Shown: positions 1 through 6,274 of the stretch, in pieces
Numbering within the stretch: position 1 is the first letter of the stretch
Layout: every line of letters begins with the position of its first letter
DNA from: Leptotrichia sp. oral taxon 215
GTDB taxonomy: Bacteria; Fusobacteriota; Fusobacteriia; Fusobacteriales; Leptotrichiaceae
DNA: 6,274 nucleotides
Direction of reading: 5' to 3'
NCBI GenBank assembly: GCA_905371725.1
Contig: CAJPML010000065.1
Location: 1-6,274 of the forward strand
Translations under genes and position numbers: made by a program
Notes under the pieces: generated by a model
What the model saw: only the letters and a program-made list of their open reading frames with translations
Told to the model about the DNA's origin: nothing
Database searches by the model: none

Positions 1-726
1 CATGCATTAAATGTATTTAAAGAAACAGAAAAGAATGATTTATTTTGGACAAGAGATCTTGAAGGAAATTACTGGATATGTAGAGCTGAAGGAAAAGCTA
101 TTTCTAAAAATAGAGAGGATATTGATGTAGGTGCGGTTGTTCCTGTTGAAGCTTATAAAGTTGGTTTGGAAGTTCCTGGTCAGATTAAAGCTTCATTTAC
201 TAGACCTAATGGTGGAATATGCGAAAGAATAAAGAGTGATAATGATATCATAAAGGAATATTCAAAATACATTTTCAATGAATTATCAGGAAAAGAGCTT
301 TATAAATATAAAAAAGAAAATGGTGAATTTATTGATAACCTTCCAGATTTTGATTTAGAGGAATTAGTTATATCATATATTCAGTTAGAAAAAAATTATT
401 ATTTATTATCAAATTCAATTGCTAAGCATTCTACAACAATAAAAATAGAATGTGAATTTATATCAAGAGATTTAAACAATATAAGAAAATCAGTAGTTCA
501 AGTTAAAGGTGGAAAAAGAACATCGCTGGATGCAAAGGAGTATGAACAATATATTAATGAGGGTTATATTGTTTATTTATATGCTTCTGAAGTAAAAGAT
601 ATAGATAAGGTAAGAAACTGTGAAGAAATAACACGAAATGAATTACTTTTATTTTATGAAAAATATAAAAAGATTTTACCTGAGTCAATAACTAAATGGG
701 AAAATATGTTTAGTATTACTAAATAA
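1..726 (+). CDS. Probable PD-(D/E)xK nuclease-like protein, 5'-truncated by the window edge
   Basis: The frame is open from base 1 to the TAA at 724-726 (241 codons), so the true start lies upstream. The internal TTG at 166 would cut a conserved-looking N-terminal block and is unlikely to be the start. Numbering from base 1, residues 15-60 hold a W-x-R-D, G-N-Y-W-I-C-R and Y-K-V-G-L-E-V-P-G pattern that suggests a small beta-barrel module. Residues 120-195 resemble a restriction-endonuclease-like core: an E-E-L helix (120-122), a strand with E150/E152, then V-V-Q-V-K-G-G with Q167 and K169 (the QxK variant seen in Mrr-like enzymes), then L-D-A-x-x-Y and a hydrophobic Y-I-V-Y-L-Y strand. No membrane segment or signal peptide is visible. 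The family role would be DNA cleavage in restriction or defence, but this is inferred from motif spacing only. Local GC is very low (8/60 at 361-420), which hints at an acquired gene. It could also be a catalytically inactive relative or a conserved hypothetical protein. Confidence 0.55.
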   Translation, partial: HALNVFKETEKNDLFWTRDLEGNYWICRAEGKAISKNREDIDVGAVVPVEAYKVGLEVPGQIKASFTRPNGGICERIKSDNDIIKEYSKYIFNELSGKELYKYKKENGEFIDNLPDFDLEELVISYIQLEKNYYLLSNSIAKHSTTIKIECEFISRDLNNIRKSVVQVKGGKRTSLDAKEYEQYINEGYIVYLYASEVKDIDKVRNCEEITRNELLLFYEKYKKILPESITKWENMFSITK

Positions 727-757
727 TTTCTTGAGAAAATTTACATCACAATAATAT

Positions 758-848
758 AAAAATTGCTTTAAAAGTAAAAATAGAAGTCGAATCATATAAA
801 AAATATATTTTCATATCTGAAATATTTTACTTTTTTAAGCAATTTTTT
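758..848 (+). terminator. Long imperfect inverted repeat, candidate rho-independent terminator
   Basis: The left arm (758-779) pairs with the right arm (825-848) over about 21 positions, with one mismatch and one single-base bulge. Both arms carry the core ATTGCTT/AAGCAAT. The right arm runs into T-rich sequence (843-848 and 850-856), as expected for termination of transcripts from the upstream gene. The stem is mostly A-T and the loop is about 45 nt, much longer than a typical terminator loop. The loop holds a 12-bp perfect palindrome, AAAATATATTTT (800-811), which may form an inner hairpin. The repeat starts 31 bases after the upstream stop codon and ends before the polC promoter, a position that fits a terminator. 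A miniature inverted-repeat element is the main alternative. Confidence 0.45.
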
Positions 849-871
849 ATTTTTTTACTAACCAAAAACTT

Positions 872-900
872 TTGTAATAATTTTTTGGATATTGTATAAT
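872..900 (+). promoter_or_regulatory. Sigma-70/SigA-type promoter for polC
   Basis: A -35 element TTGTAA (872-877, 4 of 6 consensus bases) and a perfect -10 element TATAAT (895-900) are separated by exactly 17 bp. Transcription would start near 906-908, giving a leader of about 45 nt before the polC ATG. AT-rich DNA produces chance -10 boxes, but the ideal spacing and the place between the inverted repeat and polC make this one credible. No operator or riboswitch fold is evident in the short leader. Confidence 0.6.
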
Positions 901-936
901 ATAAAAAAATAAAATCATAAAATAAACATAGAAAGC

Positions 937-941
937 AAAGG
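937..941 (+). promoter_or_regulatory. Ribosome binding site of polC
   Basis: AAAGG lies 10 bases before the ATG at 952. An in-frame TAA at 910-912 and the lack of another start codon between it and 952 fix the polC start at this ATG. Confidence 0.6.
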
Positions 942-951
942 TAAAGATAAA

Positions 952-3900
952 ATGTCAGCAAAGTATTTAAAATTAAAGCCGTCAAATGATTTTACGGCAA
1001 AGTATGATATGAAAAGTTTTAGAATAGAACATGTAAACCTGTTTTCAAAAAAGAAGGAAATCGAGATACATGTAAAAGTGAATGATTACAATGCAAATGA
1101 AGAACTGGCAGATTTACGTAAGCTGATGTACAAAAGTTTTGGTACCGATCTTAAGCTCAGCATGAAAATAACAGTTGAAACTGAAACTCTTGAAAGTGAT
1201 GTAAATGGCTTTATAAGATTTATCATTGATAATTATAAATCTGAAAGTGCAAGACATCAGTATATTTTTGCCAATTATGAAGTGGATAATATTGAGGATA
1301 ATATTTTCATAAAACTTCCGTCAGAACATCTGATAGAACATGGAAGAAATTCTGATATACTGAGTGAACTGAAACAGAGAATATATAATACTACAGGAAA
1401 AAACTTTAATCTGGAATTTACAAGTGGAGATTTTGAAGAAATTCATAAAATGATAGAAGAAAAGAAGAGAAATCTGGAAAAAGCTGTGAAAGTGGAAGAG
1501 CTTCCTGTATTTGAACCTCCAAAGGAAGAAACAAAGGAAAAATGGAATGGAAATAAAGGAAATACAGTACATAGTGATTACAGAAAAAAAGTGGCTGACA
1601 GAAAAACAAGTGAATTCAAAGTGCTTGATAGCTTAAACCTGAATGAGGAAGTTGCACTTGAAGGGCATATTTTTCATATAGATATTTCTGAAACAAAAAA
1701 TGGAAATATAAAATGTGACTTCATAATTACTGATTATACAGATTCCATAGGTTGCAGGATTTTTCTGAAAAATGCCGAAGAATTGAAAATAGGTCTGAAT
1801 GACTGGGTAAAAGTAACAGGAAGATTTGAAATAGACAGATTTACCGGAGAACACTATATAAATGCAAAGAAGATTGACAAAATAGAGCCTAAAATGATTG
1901 AAAGAAAAGACAATGCCGAAAAGAAAAGAATAGAGCTTCATGCCCATACAAACATGAGTGAAATGAGCGGAGTGGTTTCTGCAAAGGACCTTGCAAAGAG
2001 GGCAAAGGAATTTGGACATGAGGCAATTGCAGTTACAGATTTTGGAGTGGTGCATTCTTTTCCATTTGCATATAAGGAGTCAAATGAAAATTTTAAAATA
2101 ATTTTTGGAATGGAAGCCTATGTTGTCGATGATGAGCAAGATATGATAACAAAGCCATCTGATAAACTGATAGAAGAAGAAGTTTATGTTGTATTTGATA
2201 TAGAGACGACAGGGCTTGATCCTTATAACGATAAAATAATTGAAATTGGAGCAATTAAATTAAAAGGAAAAGAAATAATAGATGAATTTTCTATGTTTAT
2301 AAATCCTGAAATGAGTATTCCGGAAGAGATTACAAGGCTTACAAATATTACAAATGATATGGTGAAGGATGCTGATAACATTGAAACTGTGCTTCCTGAA
2401 TTTTTAAAATTCTGTAAGGATACTACAGTTGTAGCACATAATGCCAAGTTTGATGTGGGATTTATCAACCAGAAGGCTAAAAATCAAGGGCTGGAATACT
2501 CTCCAAGCGTTATAGATACATTGCACTGGGCAAGAGTGCTGCTGCATGACCAGAAGAGATTCGGTCTTAAGAATATAGCCAATTATTTTAATATTTCCCT
2601 TGATAATCACCATAGGGCAGTAGATGATGCAAAGGCAACTGCTGAAATATTTCAGAAATTTCTGAATATGGTGCTGAGTAAGGGAATCCTGAAACTTACA
2701 GAAATAAGCAGGGAACTGGAAACAAATATACAGAATGCAGAAACGCTTAATACAATGATACTTGTAAAAAATCAGGCAGGACTAAGGGATCTTTATGAGC
2801 TTGTATCGAGAAGCCATATTGAATTTTTTGGTAACAGAAAGCCGAGAATACCTAAATCATTGTTAAATGAAAAGAGGGAAAATCTTCTGATTGCAAGTTC
2901 GGCATCTGCAGTATTTGGAAATAACGGTGAGCTTGCGAATATGTTTATACGTGGGTCAGATTTGAATGATATTGAAGAGAGGGCAAAATTTTATGATTAC
3001 ATTGAAATACATCCTCTGACAAATTATATTGATCTGGAAGGTACTGGAGATGTTGAGAGCCTTGATAAAATTGTGGAAATGAATAATTATTTCTATGATC
3101 TTGGAAAAAAACTTGGAAAAATAGTAGTAGCTACAGGAGATGCCCATTATCTGGAAGAAAGGGAAGCGATTAACCGTAGCGTACTTATTTTAGGAAGCGG
3201 AATGGGACGGCGTATATTTTCTTACGATAAAAGGCTGTTTTTAAGAACAACAGATGAAATGCTGGAAGAATTTTCATATTTAGGAGAAGAAAAAGCATAT
3301 GAAGTAGTCGTAGAAAATACTCATAAAATAAACGATATGATAGAAAATGTAAGACCTATACCTACAGGATTCTATCCTCCGAAAATAGAAGGTGCAGAAG
3401 AGGAAGTAAGACAGATGACTTATACAAAACTGAATGAGCTGTATGGAAAAAATGTTCCCGAGCATCTGAAGGAAAGAATAGAAAAGGAGCTGAATTCAAT
3501 AATAGGAAATGGATTTGCAGTTCTTTACCTTATAGCCCAGAAGCTTGTTAAAAAGTCTCTTGATAATGGATATTTAGTAGGGTCAAGAGGATCGGTAGGA
3601 TCATCTATCGTGGCATATTTGATGGGAATAACGGAAGTGAACGGACTTTATCCACATTACAGATGTCCTAACTGTAAACATACTGAATTTATAGAGTTTG
3701 AAGGAAGTGGGCCTGACCTGCCTGATAAGGTGTGTCCTGAGTGCGGAACTCAATATATAAAAGACGGTCATGCGATACCTTTTGAAGTATTTATGGGATT
3801 TGACGGTGACAAGGTTCCTGATATTGATTTGAACTTTTCAGGAGAATATCAGGGTGAAATACATAAATATACGGAAGAACTGTTCGGTTCAGAAAATGTA

Positions 3901-5262
3901 TTCAGGGCAGGGACTATCGCCACTCTTGCAGAAAAAAATGCTTTCGGATATGTGAAAAAATATTTTGAGGAAGTAGAGGGGACACCTGAAATAAGTAAAA
4001 GAAAAGCTGAACTTACAAGGATTGCAAAAGGATGCGAGGGAGCAAGAAAAACGACAGGACAGCATCCCGGAGGTATGATTGTAGTACCGGCTGATAAGTC
4101 CATATATGACTTCTGTCCTATTCAGAGACCTGCAAACGATATGAATGCCGAGTCCAAGACAACTCACTTTGACTATCACGTAATGGATGAACAGCTTGTA
4201 AAACTTGATATACTGGGACATGACGATCCGACTACATTGAGAATACTGCAGGATTTAACAGGGGTGGATATTTACAGTATTCCACTTGATGATGAAAAGG
4301 TTATGAGCCTGTTCAGCGGGACAGATGCACTTGGTGTTACTCCTCAGGAAATTGATTCTAAAACAGGGTCATCAGGAATACCTGAATTTGGGACATCATT
4401 TGTAAAACAGATGCTTATGGATACGAAGCCTAAGACATTTGCGGAATTAGTAAGAATATCAGGACTTTCCCATGGAACTGATGTATGGCTGAATAATGCG
4501 CAGGAATATGTAAGACAGGGGATTGCTACCTTAAGTGAAATAATAACAGTCCGTGATGACATTATGAACTATCTGATTGATAACGGTCTTGATAAATCAG
4601 TTGCCTTTACGATAATGGAATTTGTCAGAAAAGGTCAGCCTACTAAAAATCCTGAAAAATGGAAAGAATATTCAGAAATAATGAAAAAACATAAGGTAAA
4701 ACAGTGGTATATTGATTCGTGTGAAAAGATAAAGTACATGTTCCCTAAAGGACATGCGGTTGCTTACGTTATGATGGCAGTGAGAATAGCTTATTTTAAA
4801 GTTTATTATCCACTTGAATTTTATACTGCATTTTTGAACAGAAAGGCCGCTGATTTTAAAATGACTGCAATGTTTAAGCCTGTGGACGAACTAAAAAAAG
4901 CAAAAAGGGAACTTGATGCAAGAGGTAACCTTAATGCAAAGGAAAAACAGGAACTGTTCCTGTATGAAATTCTGATTGAGATGCATTATAGAAAAATTGA
5001 GCTTATGCAGATAGATATTTATAAATCAGAAGCTACTCATTTTACTATTGAAGATGGAAAAATAAGAATGCCTCTAATTGCAATGGATGGACTTGGTGAA
5101 GCGGTTGCAATTAATGTTGTAAACGAAAGAAAAGTAGGAGAATTTTTATCAGTGGAAGATCTAGTGAAAAGAACAAAATTAAATAAAACAGTAATGGACT
5201 TACTGAAAACCTACAATTGTGTGCCTGAATTGTCAGCAACAAATCAGCAGACATTGTTTTAA
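952..5262 (+). CDS. polC: DNA polymerase III alpha subunit, Gram-positive type (PolC)
   Basis: This is the replicative polymerase with built-in 3'-5' proofreading, acting at the fork with the sliding clamp. At 1436 residues it is close to the length of B. subtilis PolC. The N-terminal ~230 residues are poorly conserved. An OB-fold domain spans about 234-310. The PHP domain begins at H-A-H-T-N (330-334) and is split by a DEDDh exonuclease with D416, E418, D501, H554 and D559. PHP resumes afterwards and ends near the G-D-A-H motif. The polymerase core has G-S-R-G-S-V-G-S (877-884), a zinc site C905/C908/C928/C931, P-D-I-D-L-N-F with catalytic D957 and D959, T-T-G-Q-H-P-G-G (1034-1041) and third aspartate D1086 in K-L-D-I-L-G-H-D-D. 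The last five residues, Q-Q-T-L-F (1432-1436), match a beta-clamp-binding tail. All catalytic residues for synthesis and proofreading are present. In PHP, the usual T-D-H is T-D-F (363-364). The gene has its own promoter upstream, and corA follows after 70 bp. Confidence 0.97.
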   Translation: MSAKYLKLKPSNDFTAKYDMKSFRIEHVNLFSKKKEIEIHVKVNDYNANEELADLRKLMYKSFGTDLKLSMKITVETETLESDVNGFIRFIIDNYKSESARHQYIFANYEVDNIEDNIFIKLPSEHLIEHGRNSDILSELKQRIYNTTGKNFNLEFTSGDFEEIHKMIEEKKRNLEKAVKVEELPVFEPPKEETKEKWNGNKGNTVHSDYRKKVADRKTSEFKVLDSLNLNEEVALEGHIFHIDISETKNGNIKCDFIITDYTDSIGCRIFLKNAEELKIGLNDWVKVTGRFEIDRFTGEHYINAKKIDKIEPKMIERKDNAEKKRIELHAHTNMSEMSGVVSAKDLAKRAKEFGHEAIAVTDFGVVHSFPFAYKESNENFKIIFGMEAYVVDDEQDMITKPSDKLIEEEVYVVFDIETTGLDPYNDKIIEIGAIKLKGKEIIDEFSMFINPEMSIPEEITRLTNITNDMVKDADNIETVLPEFLKFCKDTTVVAHNAKFDVGFINQKAKNQGLEYSPSVIDTLHWARVLLHDQKRFGLKNIANYFNISLDNHHRAVDDAKATAEIFQKFLNMVLSKGILKLTEISRELETNIQNAETLNTMILVKNQAGLRDLYELVSRSHIEFFGNRKPRIPKSLLNEKRENLLIASSASAVFGNNGELANMFIRGSDLNDIEERAKFYDYIEIHPLTNYIDLEGTGDVESLDKIVEMNNYFYDLGKKLGKIVVATGDAHYLEEREAINRSVLILGSGMGRRIFSYDKRLFLRTTDEMLEEFSYLGEEKAYEVVVENTHKINDMIENVRPIPTGFYPPKIEGAEEEVRQMTYTKLNELYGKNVPEHLKERIEKELNSIIGNGFAVLYLIAQKLVKKSLDNGYLVGSRGSVGSSIVAYLMGITEVNGLYPHYRCPNCKHTEFIEFEGSGPDLPDKVCPECGTQYIKDGHAIPFEVFMGFDGDKVPDIDLNFSGEYQGEIHKYTEELFGSENVFRAGTIATLAEKNAFGYVKKYFEEVEGTPEISKRKAELTRIAKGCEGARKTTGQHPGGMIVVPADKSIYDFCPIQRPANDMNAESKTTHFDYHVMDEQLVKLDILGHDDPTTLRILQDLTGVDIYSIPLDDEKVMSLFSGTDALGVTPQEIDSKTGSSGIPEFGTSFVKQMLMDTKPKTFAELVRISGLSHGTDVWLNNAQEYVRQGIATLSEIITVRDDIMNYLIDNGLDKSVAFTIMEFVRKGQPTKNPEKWKEYSEIMKKHKVKQWYIDSCEKIKYMFPKGHAVAYVMMAVRIAYFKVYYPLEFYTAFLNRKAADFKMTAMFKPVDELKKAKRELDARGNLNAKEKQELFLYEILIEMHYRKIELMQIDIYKSEATHFTIEDGKIRMPLIAMDGLGEAVAINVVNERKVGEFLSVEDLVKRTKLNKTVMDLLKTYNCVPELSATNQQTLF

Positions 5263-5313
5263 GGAAGCATATTGTTAAAAAAGACAAGAAACTTAAAGAT
5301 TGAAGGAAAAGTT

Positions 5314-5319
5314 AAGGAG
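5314..5319 (+). promoter_or_regulatory. Ribosome binding site of corA
   Basis: AAGGAG is a strong Shine-Dalgarno core, but it sits 13 bases before the ATG at 5333, somewhat farther than usual. The in-frame TTG at 5300 meets a TAA at 5321-5323, so no upstream start in this frame is possible and ATG 5333 stands. The rest of the 70-bp gap after polC shows no clear terminator hairpin, which fits co-transcription. Confidence 0.6.
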
Positions 5320-5332
5320 ATAAAATTAAATT

Positions 5333-6235
5333 ATGATAAAAAAGATTTATTCAGAGGAAAATAAAAGCATAGTATATGCACATAAGTTAATGGAGGAAGA
5401 TTATCAGATATTATCTGAAACATTTCAGATACCGGAAGAAAAAATAAAGAATATTACAAATGAAGAGATTTTCACTCCAAGAATTTCCAAGTCTGACTGG
5501 GAAATTTACAAACTTTATTATCCAAAAATTGAATCTAATAATAAAGATGAAAAATATTTCTGGTGTGAAATTTCTCCACTTGTAATATTAAAAAAGGAAG
5601 AGAAATTAACAATTATAGATGAAAATTATTTTGATGAGTTTCATAATTTTGTTGAGGAGTATACAAAAACAAATAATGAAATTGAAATAAATAAATTTCT
5701 CATTACGATGCTGCATAAAGTATCGCAAAGTCTTTATAAATACGTGCGTTTTTTAATTGGAGAGCATGACCAGATAGAAACAATATTAAGAGAACAACAG
5801 AGCAATGAAAAACTGATATCACTGGCAGAAGTTGAACAGGGATTCTATATTTATAATATTGCATTGAGGAATCTGAGTTTTGTTATTGAAAATTTAAATG
5901 AAGAACCTGAATTTGAAAAATACGATGAATACATGGTAAGAATACTGCAGGAAATTAATTTTACAACAGATTTATCTTCTTCATACTGCGAAATCTGTAA
6001 GACAACGAGGGAGACCTATTCTTCCTATATTGGGAATAATATGAATATAACAATGAAGTTTCTTGCAGCTGCAACTATACTGATTACAGTTCCGAATATG
6101 ATATTTGGGTTTTATGGAATGAATATTCTCCTTCCATTTCAGAATAAAGGTTTTGCCACATTAGCAATAATTACAGTAATTATGATAGCTTTGATGGTTA
6201 TTCTGTGGAAATACATGAAAAAGAAAATACTTTAA
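5333..6235 (+). CDS. corA: CorA-family divalent cation (Mg2+/Co2+/Ni2+) channel
   Basis: CorA proteins form homopentameric inner-membrane channels for Mg2+ (and Co2+/Ni2+), with a large N-terminal cytoplasmic domain and two C-terminal transmembrane helices. Here the 300-residue product has a charged, soluble part of about 240 residues ending in a long helical stretch. TM1 follows at about 242-260 and ends in the signature Y-G-M-N (261-264), which forms the selectivity filter. A short loop (I-L-L-P-F-Q-N-K) leads to TM2 at about 273-292 and a basic tail, K-Y-M-K-K-K. The loop lacks the M-P-E-L sequence of enterobacterial CorA, as in many CorA-like proteins of other phyla, so the exact ion preference cannot be read from sequence. 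Length and topology are complete. It lies 70 bp after polC on the same strand with its own Shine-Dalgarno site and is probably transcribed from upstream. The last 39 bases of the window after its stop hold no recognisable gene or terminator. Confidence 0.9.
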   Translation: MIKKIYSEENKSIVYAHKLMEEDYQILSETFQIPEEKIKNITNEEIFTPRISKSDWEIYKLYYPKIESNNKDEKYFWCEISPLVILKKEEKLTIIDENYFDEFHNFVEEYTKTNNEIEINKFLITMLHKVSQSLYKYVRFLIGEHDQIETILREQQSNEKLISLAEVEQGFYIYNIALRNLSFVIENLNEEPEFEKYDEYMVRILQEINFTTDLSSSYCEICKTTRETYSSYIGNNMNITMKFLAAATILITVPNMIFGFYGMNILLPFQNKGFATLAIITVIMIALMVILWKYMKKKIL

Positions 6236-6274
6236 AAAAGGTAAAAAAGTAAGTAGCTCAAAATAAGAAAATAG

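Noticed and set aside
166..168. TTG as start of the first gene
   Set aside because: The same frame is open to base 1, and the residues before it carry a conserved-looking W-x-R-D and G-N-Y-W pattern that continues into the downstream motif.
1633..2055. Antisense open frame of 140 codons opposite polC
   Set aside because: It lies wholly inside the strongly supported polC frame, is rich in F, Y, C and S as expected from antisense of AT-rich coding DNA, and has no recognisable domain.
3849..4221. Two overlapping minus-strand open frames (84 and 110 codons) in the polymerase core region
   Set aside because: They mirror the conserved palm/fingers region of polC. The protein they encode shows no motif and the two compete for the same bases.
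5272..5300. Possible promoter for corA (TTGTTA, 17-bp spacer, AAAGAT)
   Set aside because: The -10 box matches only 3 of 6 consensus bases, a level expected by chance in this AT-rich gap.
6236..6274. AAAAAAGG-like ribosome binding site after corA, suggesting another gene
   Set aside because: No ATG, GTG or TTG start follows at a usable distance before the window ends, so no gene can be supported.

Overview
The window holds three genes on the + strand of an AT-rich bacterial chromosome. These are the 3' part of a probable accessory nuclease-like gene (1-726), a complete Gram-positive-type DNA polymerase III alpha subunit gene, polC (952-5262), and a CorA-family divalent-cation channel gene (5333-6235). 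Low GC, a full-length PolC and A-rich Shine-Dalgarno sites suggest Fusobacteriota (Leptotrichia/Sebaldella-like) or a low-GC member of Bacillota. The sequence alone does not settle which, and I lean toward Leptotrichiaceae with modest confidence.

Layout. From 1 to 726 an open frame enters from the left edge. Its N-terminal part looks like a small barrel-type domain. Its C-terminal part has the spacing of a PD-(D/E)xK nuclease core with a Q-V-K motif, as in Mrr-like enzymes. It is followed by a 225-bp AT-rich intergenic region. That region contains a long imperfect inverted repeat (758-848), which could be a terminator or a MITE-like remnant, then a good sigma-70-type promoter (TTGTAA-17-TATAAT, 872-900) and a ribosome binding site for polC. 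polC is intact. It shows the OB, PHP, inserted DEDDh exonuclease, zinc-binding, palm/fingers and C-terminal clamp-binding elements in the usual order. Seventy bases later comes corA, with its own strong Shine-Dalgarno site but no convincing promoter or terminator in the gap, so read-through from polC is likely.

How the genes relate. polC is the replicative polymerase and CorA is a housekeeping Mg2+ (or Co2+/Ni2+) channel. They share no obvious pathway, although polymerases need Mg2+. The upstream gene is more AT-rich in places and appears to belong to a different, possibly defence-related or acquired, locus that ends at the inverted repeat.

I find no tRNA, rRNA, CRISPR array, transposase or riboswitch. 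The points most worth a second look are the putative nuclease at the left edge and the altered PHP metal-site residues in PolC. I see no clear evidence of a wholly new multi-gene system.
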